Assembly (NCBI RefSeq): GCF_009653635.1
Contig: NZ_PPFD01000003.1
Span: 186,001 to 250,000, forward strand
Direction of reading: 5' to 3'
Origin: Endozoicomonas sp. OPT23
Lineage (GTDB): Bacteria; Pseudomonadota; Gammaproteobacteria; Pseudomonadales; Endozoicomonadaceae
DNA length: 64,000 nt
The translations under genes and the position numbers were made by a program. This document shows positions 1 to 9,400 of the stretch, piece after piece; position 1 is the first letter of the stretch, and each line of letters starts with the position of its first letter. The notes under the pieces are model-generated. The model did no database searches and had not been told where the DNA came from. It saw only the letters and a program-made list of their open reading frames with translations.

Positions 1-1
1 A

Positions 2-238
2 AGCTGTGGACCCAGCACCATAAAACTGTCGCCCAGCGGCGTAGAAATATCCGGTGTGCAGTTCAAGGCTGAAGGTCAGGTTAAGGCAGAGTTGAAAGGC
101 GGTGTGATGGCGACAGTTGAAGGTACGGTGAAAACCGATATCAAGGGCACCATGGTAGGCATTCAGGGTAATGCCATGACCCAGATAAAAGCGGGCGCCA
201 TGGTGGAAATTCAAGGGGCTATAGCGAAGATTAACTGA
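2..238 (+). CDS. vgrG: VgrG C-terminus (T6SS spike tip), 5' end outside window
   Basis: The reading frame is open from base 2 and ends with TGA at 236-238; the start lies upstream of the window. The visible part shows the repeated short beta-strand pattern of the VgrG C-terminal spike (GPSTIKLSPSGVEIS, then alternating VEG/IKG/VEI repeats), which in the family forms the triple-stranded beta-prism that carries PAAR and effectors. The stop overlaps the next ATG (TGATG), so the two genes are translationally coupled. The DUF6931 and PAAR genes directly downstream fit a vgrG effector module. A GTG at 56 could be read as a start, but the preceding in-frame residues are clearly VgrG. Confidence 0.85.
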   Translation, partial: SCGPSTIKLSPSGVEISGVQFKAEGQVKAELKGGVMATVEGTVKTDIKGTMVGIQGNAMTQIKAGAMVEIQGAIAKIN

Positions 239-816
239 TGTTTTCCAAAGTACAGACACTTCGAAAAATACCTCAGGAATATGCCCTGGAGGTTATCAAC
301 CGCTATCAGGTCGACAAGACTCTGAAAGAAAGCGTTCCTTCGGACCAGTCACCGCAGGAACTGATCGAACAGTGGCTAAAAGAAGAGAAATACAACGAGC
401 TGGTGACCTTTCTCTGTCATGCCCTGTCGGCCCGGGAAGCGGTCTGGTGGGGTTGCCTCTGCCTGCGCATGGTTGAGCAGGAATTAAACGACGTGCAACA
501 ACAGGCACTTTCTGCAGCAGAATCTTGGGTTCGTGAATCCACAGAAGCAAATAGACGTATATCAGAGACAAGGGCAAAAAGAGCGGAACTGGATAACGCG
601 GCCGGATGGCTGGCACAGGCTGCTTTCTGGAGTGGTGGCAGCATCACTCCCATAGATGGACCGGCCAATCCGGCTCCACCTTATCTTTACTCCCATGCGG
701 TAGCGGGAGCTATCTGTCTGAGCGCAGTGCTTCCCGATGCCAGTAATGGCAAGAAAAACTACAAGGCAATGATCAGAACAGGTCTGATCATCGCCGATGG
801 TGGCAATGGCCGTTAA
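238..816 (+). CDS. DUF6931-type protein of a vgrG module
   Basis: A 192-residue protein with no signal peptide, rich in Trp and Ala, with helical segments (around residues 60-130) and a C-terminal section containing a YLYSHAVAGAICLSA stretch. I recognise it as resembling the DUF6931 family, which is repeatedly found between vgrG and PAAR genes. Its exact role is not established and I infer an adaptor or chaperone-like job in loading the spike. The start ATG overlaps the vgrG stop, and the PAAR gene follows 36 bp later, so the three genes are probably co-transcribed. Confidence 0.6.
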   Translation: MFSKVQTLRKIPQEYALEVINRYQVDKTLKESVPSDQSPQELIEQWLKEEKYNELVTFLCHALSAREAVWWGCLCLRMVEQELNDVQQQALSAAESWVRESTEANRRISETRAKRAELDNAAGWLAQAAFWSGGSITPIDGPANPAPPYLYSHAVAGAICLSAVLPDASNGKKNYKAMIRTGLIIADGGNGR

Positions 817-852
817 CGATTTTTTTGTCCCTACGGACAACAGGAGGTTGCT

Positions 853-1149
853 ATGAGACCCGCAGCACGTGCAACAGACATGCATGTATGCCCCATGCAG
901 ACACCTGCCATTGTGCCTATTCCCCATGTTGGCGGCCCACTATTACCACTGCCGTCTACTGTTCTGATTGGCAACCTGCCTGCTGCTACTGTCGGCCAGC
1001 CCTGTATCTGTGTCGGGCCACCAGACAGCGTCATTCTGGGCAGCTTTACCGTTCTTATTAACAACAAACCGGCCGTACGTATGGGTGACCCTACTGCCCA
1101 CGGCGGCACTGTAATCCTGGGCTGGCCTACTGTTTTGATTGGCGGCTGA
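853..1149 (+). CDS. PAAR-domain spike-tip protein
   Basis: A 98-residue protein covering almost only a PAAR domain. It starts after a strong ribosome site (AGGAGG, 843-848). An N-terminal DMHVCP motif (zinc-binding His/Cys region) is followed by short Gly/Pro-rich beta repeats (GGPLLPLPSTVLIGNLPAA, then GPPDSVILGSFTVLINNKPA) and the typical MGDPTAHGG turn near residue 80. Known PAAR proteins cap the VgrG trimer and sharpen the T6SS spike. No toxin domain is fused to it, so an effector would have to be encoded separately; the two large genes downstream are candidates. Confidence 0.9.
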   Translation: MRPAARATDMHVCPMQTPAIVPIPHVGGPLLPLPSTVLIGNLPAATVGQPCICVGPPDSVILGSFTVLINNKPAVRMGDPTAHGGTVILGWPTVLIGG

Positions 1150-1178
1150 CGTACTCAAAGATCAGGAGTTTTTAGACC

Positions 1179-3317
1179 ATGAGATTTTCCGAACTGTTTA
1201 ACGAAAAAGAGTTCCCCAACGGCATAACGTCCATTCCTGCGCCGCAGTTCAGAAGCATGGTTTCTGACTGGGCTCAAGCTATGGGTAAACGTTGCGGCTA
1301 TAAAAAAGCGACTCGACTGGAGCACTGGCAGGAAGCTATTGATACGGTCTATTCCACGCTGGAAAACGAACTGGATACTACCGATACAGCCACTATTCAG
1401 TCCCACAAGATGTGGCGTGACATGATGCTGGCTGCCAAGCTCTACTTCCCTGAGCATATCAATATCTATCACCCAACCATTGTTGAACAGCAACGCACTC
1501 GCCTGCTGGTTGAGAACAGCAAGATTACCCGTCATCTTCGCAATAAAGCTGAACTGCTTAGTTTTCTGAAATCAGATAAGGAGCTGGGGGTAAAAACCCT
1601 CAGCGATCTGGCAGTCTCTCGCCTTCAATGTGAGGTAATGGCTACCTCGGCTGAGATACTTCTGGCGCAGTACAAAAGCTACCAGAATAACCCTGGCAAG
1701 AGTTTTTATTCAGGTACAGCGACAGCTGGAACCAGTAAAGATGGCAGTAAAGGCAAAACAGGAGTATCAGGCTCTGTCGGTGCCAAAGCCAGTGCCTCAG
1801 CACAGGCAGGATATAACAGCGGAGATGTTGCTTTTGGTAGTGGAGGCCATGCACACCTTAAAGCATCGGTAATGGCTTCCGCTGATATAGACACCTATGC
1901 CAAAGCCGAAGCCAAAATTGATGACTTAAAGGCTTCCGCAAAAGTAGGTATTGATGCAATGGCAGAAGTCAGTGCCAATGTCGATTACGGCATTTATCAT
2001 TCATGCAACGTATCGGTTGATTACCTTCGCCGTACACTCGGCGACAAGTTCAAAACCATTGAAGCGCAATGCAAGGGCAAAACCTTTGCTTCTGCCAGTG
2101 GCAGCGCCAGTGCTTCTGCCAATGGTCCGGGCAACGTTACCTTTCACCATGCCAAAGACCAGAACAAGGCCTTTAACAGTTTTCAGACATTGAATGATGA
2201 CGACAAGGCAAAAGCCAAGGGCAGGGGAAAAGAGGTTTTTAACATTGCCAGTGCCGAGGTTAATGCTGAAGTTGAACTAAAAGTGGGCCTGGAAGGCAGC
2301 ACTAACCTGACTCTGTTACAAATGATTGATCTGGAATTGTCTGCCGAAGCTTTTGTGACCGCTGCTGCTGCCGGCAACCTCAAGTTCTATGTGAACGAGC
2401 AGGAAGTAGGCATGAACATTGGTGGCAGTGCCATGGCCGGTTTTGAGGCAGGTACCAAACAGAAAATCACTTTCAAACATCCCTCCCGAAATGTCAGCAT
2501 TATCAGCAGTCAGGTTCACGAAGCCTTTACTGCCGGTATTGGCATCGAGGGCAAGGTTTCTGCCATTGCCTCCTTTGACCAGTGTTTCTTTGATACCTCT
2601 GTTACCACTACCCTCGGTATTGGTGCCGGATTTGCAGCCAATACCGTAGTGTCACCTCGTGGCCTGCTGCTTCTGGGTTATGACTTCCTTGCTGTTCCTA
2701 CTGTTCTGGCTCTGGGTAAGGCTATGTCCCGCTACAATAATGGCCCTCATACCCAGCGCCTGCAGAAGGTTTGTGATTTTCTCAACAAGCAGGCTTCCAA
2801 AGGAGAAATCAATCAGGTTTACCTGGACAACATGACTCGTATTGGTGCCTGCATTGCCTCCCTGAATAATGATGCAGAGCGTCTCTACAAAATGACCCAG
2901 TTCCGCGCTCCCGGTGTCAATGTGAAAGATCAATACACTGAGATGGCCAAGGGGGATATTGCTGACGGCGTAAAAGGAACCTCTCAGTCCACTTATTATG
3001 ACTACACAACCACGACCAATGAGACAGGCCCACTGGCCGTTATCTTCGGCAGTGAAGCGGATGAAGGCCACAGTAATATTTCCGGGCCGGAAGGTGTTGG
3101 CGAAGGAATGAGAGGGCAGGTTGTGGTTCAGTCATTCATTTCCAGTCAAACCACTAACCGCGGTGACAAACTGTCTAGTGTCGTCAGTACCGATAAGCAG
3201 GCACTGCATAATGCTGCCGCAGCTTATGAACAGGCCACAAGCAATGGCAGTGGAGCCTGCGTAGCTTACGAAGTACTCAGAAGAGACATGTTAACGAAGA
3301 AGGTCAACTACGCCTGA
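1179..3317 (+). CDS. Large Ala/Ser-rich protein in T6SS module, paralogue A (candidate cargo)
   Basis: A 712-residue protein starting 30 bp after the PAAR gene, with ribosome site AGGAG. I do not recognise a domain. The N-terminal third (to about residue 170) looks helical and soluble, with the motif MGKRCGYKKATRLEHWQEAI. Residues about 185-330 are low-complexity Ala/Ser/Gly (ASASAQ-like), interrupted by a conserved VDYLRRTLGDKFK block. The C-terminal half alternates beta-like Ala/Gly segments with conserved blocks (GGSAMAGF, SPRGLLLLGYDF, PLAVIFGSEADEG) and ends LLTKKVNYA. There is no signal peptide or clear membrane span. It shares this whole plan with the gene at 3514. Position suggests a T6SS cargo or accessory protein; this is inference. 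Confidence 0.6.
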   Translation: MRFSELFNEKEFPNGITSIPAPQFRSMVSDWAQAMGKRCGYKKATRLEHWQEAIDTVYSTLENELDTTDTATIQSHKMWRDMMLAAKLYFPEHINIYHPTIVEQQRTRLLVENSKITRHLRNKAELLSFLKSDKELGVKTLSDLAVSRLQCEVMATSAEILLAQYKSYQNNPGKSFYSGTATAGTSKDGSKGKTGVSGSVGAKASASAQAGYNSGDVAFGSGGHAHLKASVMASADIDTYAKAEAKIDDLKASAKVGIDAMAEVSANVDYGIYHSCNVSVDYLRRTLGDKFKTIEAQCKGKTFASASGSASASANGPGNVTFHHAKDQNKAFNSFQTLNDDDKAKAKGRGKEVFNIASAEVNAEVELKVGLEGSTNLTLLQMIDLELSAEAFVTAAAAGNLKFYVNEQEVGMNIGGSAMAGFEAGTKQKITFKHPSRNVSIISSQVHEAFTAGIGIEGKVSAIASFDQCFFDTSVTTTLGIGAGFAANTVVSPRGLLLLGYDFLAVPTVLALGKAMSRYNNGPHTQRLQKVCDFLNKQASKGEINQVYLDNMTRIGACIASLNNDAERLYKMTQFRAPGVNVKDQYTEMAKGDIADGVKGTSQSTYYDYTTTTNETGPLAVIFGSEADEGHSNISGPEGVGEGMRGQVVVQSFISSQTTNRGDKLSSVVSTDKQALHNAAAAYEQATSNGSGACVAYEVLRRDMLTKKVNYA

Positions 3318-3391
3318 TCAACAGGTTAAAAAAGCAAGAGCCTCCTTGCCAATAAAAGCTCAACTCTTCTCACCAGCACTCAATGTGCCCT

Positions 3392-3434
3392 GCCCGGAAT
3401 AAAGTGAATTGCACTATCAACACTTGTTCCGGGC
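3392..3434 (+). terminator. Hairpin between the two paralogues
   Basis: GCCCGGAA (3392-3399) pairs with TTCCGGGC (3427-3434), with a second helix AAGTG/CACTT inside it. It is followed by TAGTTTAT, a weak T-rich tail. It probably terminates or attenuates transcription between paralogues A and B. Confidence 0.45.
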
Positions 3435-3513
3435 TAGTTTATCTATGCTGATATCACCGTTTTGCTGGCTACCATCTTTCACACCAGCAGCTTGCACGTA
3501 CTGAGGCTTTCCC

Positions 3514-5580
3514 ATGAGATTTGCTGAGCTTATTGCCGAACAAAAAAAGAAACACTCCCAACTGGTGAATATTCCCCAGGCCGAGTTCGTCAGCCTGATT
3601 AAAGGCTGGACCCACGAAATGGGTAAAAGGTTCGGTTATCGCCGTGCAACCAGAATGGAGCACTGGCAGGAAGCTATAGATATTGTTTATACCACTCTGG
3701 AACATGAGCTTAAAACCATCGACAGTAATAAAATCATGGCCCATGAAAAATGGAACTCGATGGTTCTGGCAGCCCAATTAAACTTTCCCGAGCATATTCG
3801 TGCTTACCACCCCTCCCCGGTACAGCAGCAGAAAGTGACCAAGCTGGTCAAACTAAGCTCACTTCGTCGTATATTAAAAGACAAGCTGGAGCTGATGACT
3901 ATTCTCAAGGAGGACAAGACATTCAATGTTGAGACTATTTCTGATCTGACGGTCTCACGACTCCAGTGTGAAGTGCTGGCAGCTTCCGCGTCCAATATGA
4001 TTCTTGCATACCGCGGGACACCACAGGACAAGTACAAGGTCGATACCGGCGCAGAAGCTGAAGCAACAGGTTCAGCAGAAGCAAGCCGCAGTAAAACCTC
4101 CGCTTCAGCTTCTGCCTCAGGGTCAGCCAGCGCCTCTGGCAGTGCCAGCTACGACAGCGGAGTGAAGAAACTCAGAGGTGGCTTCGAGCACCGAGTCAAA
4201 GCAGCCGTTGAAGCCTCCGCCAGTGTCAGTGCGGAAGCCAGTGCCGAAGCCAAGGCCAAATCACTGGTGGCCAGCGCAAATGCTGGTATTGATTCCACTG
4301 CCAGTGTTTCTGCTGACTTTGACTATGAAATAAACAACAGCTGTAAAGTAAAGGTAGACGTTCTTCGCCGCACACTGGGTGACCGATTCAAACTGATTGA
4401 AGGTCACCTCAGTGGCCATGCCGAGGCGGTTGCAGGAAGCAGGGCTTCCGCAGAAGGACAAATCGGGTTACCAAAACAGAAAGGCGAATACGATCTTGCA
4501 GAGAAAGAAGGCAAAGCAAATACCTCTTCCCTGCTGAATGCCAGCGCCAGCGCTGAAGTAGAAATAGCTGTTAAGGTTTCCGGCCGTGCCGGTGTAACCC
4601 TGCTCCAGACTGCTGATATAGAAGTCACGGGGGATTTGGCTGCCAGTGCATCTGCCGCCGGTAATGTCGAAGTCTTTATCAATGGTAAAGGTGTAGGGCT
4701 GGATATTGGCGCATCAGCTATGGCAGGATTTTCAGTCTCATCTGATCAGACTTTCTCCCTGAAGCATACTTCCAGAAACATCAGTATCTTCAGTCTGAAA
4801 TTCAGTGAATCCTTTAACGCTGGTGCGGGAGCAGAGGCTAACCTGAGCGCCATGGCCACCGCCGACTCGGTCAGTTTCAACAGTTCGGCAGGGGCAACAC
4901 TGGGCATAGGTTCCAGTCTTGGTTTCAGCACGGTTATCTCGCCCCGTGGTGTCTTCCTCGCTGGTTATGACCTCTTTGCCAGCTCAGCGGTAGGCATCAT
5001 GGAAGCGAAACTGAAAAACTACGACCCCACCCATGCCAGTATTCATATGCAGAGAATGAAAGCCTTCACTGACTTTATGAACAGGAATACCTCGAAACTG
5101 GAAGTTAACCAGGTTTATCTGGACTGTCAGAATCGTATCACTTCGTTGATTGCCAGCCTGAATGCAGAAATGGACCATTTGAGTGACCCTGAAATGCAGT
5201 GGCGGACTGCCGGCTTCACAGGTTACTCCGATACTTCGCTGACAGATATTGGTGTTATTCAATCCGCTTATCATAAGAACGAATGGAGTCAGCGCAAGAC
5301 ACCTCTCAGTGTCGTATTTGGCTCAGAGGCAGAAGCAGGTGATGCCGGAATACAGTTAATGGGAGTTAGTGAAGGGCAGCGCGGAGAATCGGTTACGCAG
5401 TCAACACTGCAAACGGATCCAACACTGGTAAGAACCAATGCCGTGGACCCGGCCAAGCAGAACCTTCATTCTGTCGTCAGCCGATACGAACAAGCCAAAA
5501 TACACGGCAGTGGTGAACGACTTGCTTTTGATGTGATTCGTAAGGACCTGCTGACGAAGTCCGGTATCGACTATTCTTAA
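3514..5580 (+). CDS. Large Ala/Ser-rich protein, paralogue B (candidate T6SS cargo)
   Basis: A 688-residue protein, clearly homologous along its whole length to the product of 1179-3317. Shared blocks include EMGKRFGYRRATRMEHWQEA, VSRLQCEVLAAS, VDVLRRTLGDRFK, IGASAMAGF, SPRGVFLAGYD, PLSVVFGSEAEAG and a terminal LLTKSGIDYS. The middle (about residues 180-270) is a longer Ala/Ser/Glu repeat tract than in paralogue A. No catalytic motif, signal peptide or transmembrane span is visible. The duplication suggests diversified partners of one VgrG/PAAR spike, or an effector pair; no adjacent immunity gene is evident. The function is unknown. Confidence 0.6.
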   Translation: MRFAELIAEQKKKHSQLVNIPQAEFVSLIKGWTHEMGKRFGYRRATRMEHWQEAIDIVYTTLEHELKTIDSNKIMAHEKWNSMVLAAQLNFPEHIRAYHPSPVQQQKVTKLVKLSSLRRILKDKLELMTILKEDKTFNVETISDLTVSRLQCEVLAASASNMILAYRGTPQDKYKVDTGAEAEATGSAEASRSKTSASASASGSASASGSASYDSGVKKLRGGFEHRVKAAVEASASVSAEASAEAKAKSLVASANAGIDSTASVSADFDYEINNSCKVKVDVLRRTLGDRFKLIEGHLSGHAEAVAGSRASAEGQIGLPKQKGEYDLAEKEGKANTSSLLNASASAEVEIAVKVSGRAGVTLLQTADIEVTGDLAASASAAGNVEVFINGKGVGLDIGASAMAGFSVSSDQTFSLKHTSRNISIFSLKFSESFNAGAGAEANLSAMATADSVSFNSSAGATLGIGSSLGFSTVISPRGVFLAGYDLFASSAVGIMEAKLKNYDPTHASIHMQRMKAFTDFMNRNTSKLEVNQVYLDCQNRITSLIASLNAEMDHLSDPEMQWRTAGFTGYSDTSLTDIGVIQSAYHKNEWSQRKTPLSVVFGSEAEAGDAGIQLMGVSEGQRGESVTQSTLQTDPTLVRTNAVDPAKQNLHSVVSRYEQAKIHGSGERLAFDVIRKDLLTKSGIDYS

Positions 5581-5600
5581 CGGCCATTCTTAACAAACAG

Positions 5601-6413
5601 CTATTCGTAACAGCCAAAACGCCTGTTCAGTTCACCCAGTGTGATCTGTTCAGGCTGCTTCAGGGCACGCCTCAGCCAGTGACCATCCAGCCAGTTTTTC
5701 CAGCCAGTCTGAACGGGCCAGTATGACGGGGAATTAAAAAAGCTGATCACACTGCGCTTTTCAAACGGATGTGAACCTGTCCATAGACACCAAACCAGCA
5801 GTGCCGCACCATAGCTATCCACCTGACGCCCACAACCACTGTCCAGTGTCGGGTGATGCCAGTCGGGAGAATAGCTTCTCTTGCTTACCGGCCGATCAAC
5901 CGGTTCACAGGCCGAGAAATCTATCAGCTGAACCTTGGCGGTAACCGGATCAACAAAGATATTGTCCGGTTTTATATCGCCGTGGCACAACCCTCTGTCG
6001 TGCAGCTGCACAAGAGCTTTGATCAACGAACAGGTGAAGGCCCTTCGTATATTTTCACTCCAGAGAAAAGCCTGCCCTGACTGCATCAAGTCCAGCAGCA
6101 ACCGACCTTTCGCCGGCGCCATAATCAGCCAGTGCCGATCACCATCAAACCTATAGCCCTCGCCTTTCAGAAGCCTTGCTGAACTGTTCTGACGCAGAAT
6201 GTCACCTTCGCGCTGCCACTGTTCGACCTGCTCAGCTGTCAGAGTGGCCAGCGGTCTCTTCAGAACAACCGGCTTATCCTGTAATGCATCCCAGCCATGG
6301 TAGAGAGCTGACCGTCCGGTTTTGACAATCAAGTCCCCACAAATAAACCGTGAGGCAATCAGTGATTTGCCTCTCAGTTCGGCATGGCTGGTAATGGGGC
6401 AGACAGAAACCAT
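5601..6413 (-). CDS. T6SS-associated serine/threonine protein kinase (short, DFS variant)
   Basis: A 270-residue kinase-fold protein, last gene of the T6SS operon. Visible elements: a degenerate Gly-rich loop around 33-40 (TGRSALYHG), the ATP-anchoring Lys in VVLKRP (K52), a plausible helix-C Glu (E69), the catalytic loop HGDIKPDN (D146, N151), and DFS at 165-167 where DFG is usual. It lacks the transmembrane and sensor region of PpkA and is just the kinase domain. Its ATG overlaps the tssM stop by one base (TGATG, 6411-6415), so translation is coupled. By analogy with PpkA-TagH signalling it may phosphorylate the FHA protein encoded upstream in the same operon; that is inference. Confidence 0.8.
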   Translation of the reverse strand: MVSVCPITSHAELRGKSLIASRFICGDLIVKTGRSALYHGWDALQDKPVVLKRPLATLTAEQVEQWQREGDILRQNSSARLLKGEGYRFDGDRHWLIMAPAKGRLLLDLMQSGQAFLWSENIRRAFTCSLIKALVQLHDRGLCHGDIKPDNIFVDPVTAKVQLIDFSACEPVDRPVSKRSYSPDWHHPTLDSGCGRQVDSYGAALLVWCLWTGSHPFEKRSVISFFNSPSYWPVQTGWKNWLDGHWLRRALKQPEQITLGELNRRFGCYE

Positions 6414-9400
6414 CAGTTAACAATGGTTCCTGGCAGCTTCAGTCGTTCGGTCAGTTTCGGGTCAAAAGGGTTGCCTCTGCGATCCACTTCAAGATCCAGA
6501 ACCACTTCATAGGACTTCAATGTGTAGCTGAGCTGAAGCTCTGCACCATTGCCCTGCAACTTACTGTCTGCCACAAAGCGCTGCCACGCCCATGGCCCTG
6601 AATAGCTGGCTCGGGCCAGGTGCAAACCATTACTGTCAAAGTTCAGCGACAGGTTCTCTGATTCACTGCTGGGCCAGCTTCGTTCCTGCCAGCGTCTTGG
6701 GCCATGACTGTAGTTAAAGTTGCCATTACCATCACGCAGATTAAAACCGGTAGATCGTGAATCGAGACGACGGGCCCTGATTCGGTAGCGGATATCGAGC
6801 TGACCATCCTGACTGAAGTAACTCTCCCTGATTCGATCAACCTGTTCCAACTGCCGCAGGTAGTTATTACTCAACGACAACTGTTCACCATTAACGGACT
6901 TCAGTCGCCATTTATTGCTGCTGAACTCATTACCCGGTTCCACGAAAGGTTTCAGATAGGTTGTCACAAACAGCTCCAGCTCTCCCCCTGGCTTCAGGAA
7001 CTCCACGAAATCTCCTTCACGAGCTTCCTGCCTGGCTGCACTGGCAAACGGAAAACGATTCGCCAGACGAGAACGCCAGGTTTTATAAGCAGTCTGTCGC
7101 CACTGCTCCTGTATATACTGGCCTGCGCCGTTCAGCCACTCTTTCCAGAGCGAATCCGCCAGAGAATCCAGCCAGACCGAGGCCTGGGTTTTGTCCTGCC
7201 GAGCCAGAATTCTGAGCGCTGACAAACTGCCAACCTCACCACTCACCTGAGCGGTGACATTATCAAAATAGGCCTGATTACTGTTTGGATGGCTGCTGAT
7301 CTGTTGAAGCTCGTTATCCAGAAGATTGAACTGTTCTGTCAGCTGCTCACCACGATCGATAAAGAAAGTGGCATAGGCACTGAAAGCTTCATTAACAATG
7401 ACTGCCGAACGCTGTTTCTCAAGACGACCCAACGCACTCTTACCGGCACTTCGTGCAATTTTACGGTTGGCACCTTTAAGGCCTATGGCTTTCGCTGCTT
7501 TTTTCTCTGCCTGACGAGCCAGTAGTTTTTTCGTCGGATCGTCAGACTCGGCGGTCTCAGGAGCCTGTAATTGAGTCTGGTCTGCAACCGCTGAAATCAA
7601 GGTAAACAACGCTGGCTGTTCACCCTGATACAGTCGTTGAACCTGATCCAGTTGTTCTGCCAGAGTATCCTCAGAGTTAAGCTCAATGTTATTGACCAGA
7701 GACTTCCAGATTCGAATGTAGTCAAGGAAGTAAAGTTCACGCACTTTCCCGACAATTCGGCTTTTCTCCGCAGCAGATAGCTCACGACCGAGACCTTTAA
7801 CCTTAACCAGATCGGCCATTGCATCCTGCAACAGCTCTGATTCTTCGGTCAGGTTCAAGCGGTCATAGCCCTCGCGGGTAAACATAACCGGCAGGTAGTA
7901 ACCGTCAAAACCGGCTTTAAATTCAAAGCTGTCTTTAAAGTTACTGCCCAGTCGCTTGCGAATATCAACCCTGCGCGAGTTGGCCGGAGCAGCCTTAACA
8001 AAATCATAAACCAGCTGGTTATCAATGCGCTGATCAAGATTACTGCGGGCGCTGGCCACCAGCTCCTGTTCCGGCTCGAAGCTGTTGAGATCGGTTGTCC
8101 AGAGATCGTCCAGTAATGTGAACAGGTAATCTCTCGAGGAGTCACTCAACTCTTCACGTTCATACAACAGAAGTGCAAGATATTCGTTAAGCTCATCATT
8201 GTTTCGAATATCGGATTCAAACAGCATCATGTAATGCAGAAGATGACTGAATACTTCGTGATAGTCGCCTAGTTGTACATAGGCTGTCAGCTCATCATTC
8301 ACTCGCTCGGCCAGAGGCAGAAACAGCCTCTGCTGCAGCTGGTTGTTGTAAGCCAGATGAACCTGCTGCGCGATACCATTATCAAAAAGCCCCAGATCCA
8401 GCACCAGCTTTCGAGGCTTATCAAACTCTGACGCCAACTCTCTCAGTCGAAGCAGAGGTTCAATTAATTGCTCAGGCTCAGCATGATCTCCCAGCTGGCG
8501 AACCTCATTCTGGTACTGCAGCAACTCCTGCTGGGCAAGATTCTGTAACTGCTGGTTATACACTATGTTTTGTCGTGCAATAGATGCGCCCCCCAGCAAA
8601 ATAAAGAAGACCAGAGCGCCACCCACAATCACTTGCCCACGCCAGAGTTGATGAGCAACGGTATTCTCACCAACAGCCAACAGTGTTTTCATGGCAATAC
8701 GGGGAAAGAAGTTACGAATAAAATAACTGTTATTGCCTTTAAACTGACTCTGCTGTTTCAGTGCCTGAAAGCCCCAGTTTCTGCCCAGCTCATTCGCCAG
8801 CAGGTTATAACTGTCACCTTCCTGAGCGGTTGAGCTCAGCCAGACACCGGCTACCCAGGCATCCGGGCTGTGATGTCGATTGTTATAAATCTCATCCAGC
8901 CCCGTTTGCAGACGCTCTTTCAATAGCGTCATCTGCAACAGGAAGCGACTCAAAGACTGACGATCATCGACGTCTTTCTCGCCATGCAGCAGATCACTCA
9001 GAGGTTCTGTTAACGTGCGCTGGAAATCATCAAATTTCTGGTGCCACTGTTCCGGCTGATAGCCTTCCAGAACAATCCCCAAAGGGTTGCTTCGCTCATT
9101 ACTGCTGGTCTGGTCGAAACAGGCTTGAAAACCTTCCAACTGATCACACAAGGTGACCTGAATCCAGACCGGCAGTTTCAAACCGGTGACATCATCCAGC
9201 TCTTTCAGACGACGCCTCAGCTTTCTGGCCTGATCCTGCAACTCAAGTGGCTGTCGCATCACTAGCTGGCTGGCAGCCTGGGCAACAATAATACCGGTGA
9301 GCGGCTGTCTGGGGCGGTGCCTTTTCAGCAGCGAGTAGAGGTGCTGCATAATCGGAGTATCCAGCTCACCGCTTTCTTCCGTTAGAAAATGATCGGCCAT

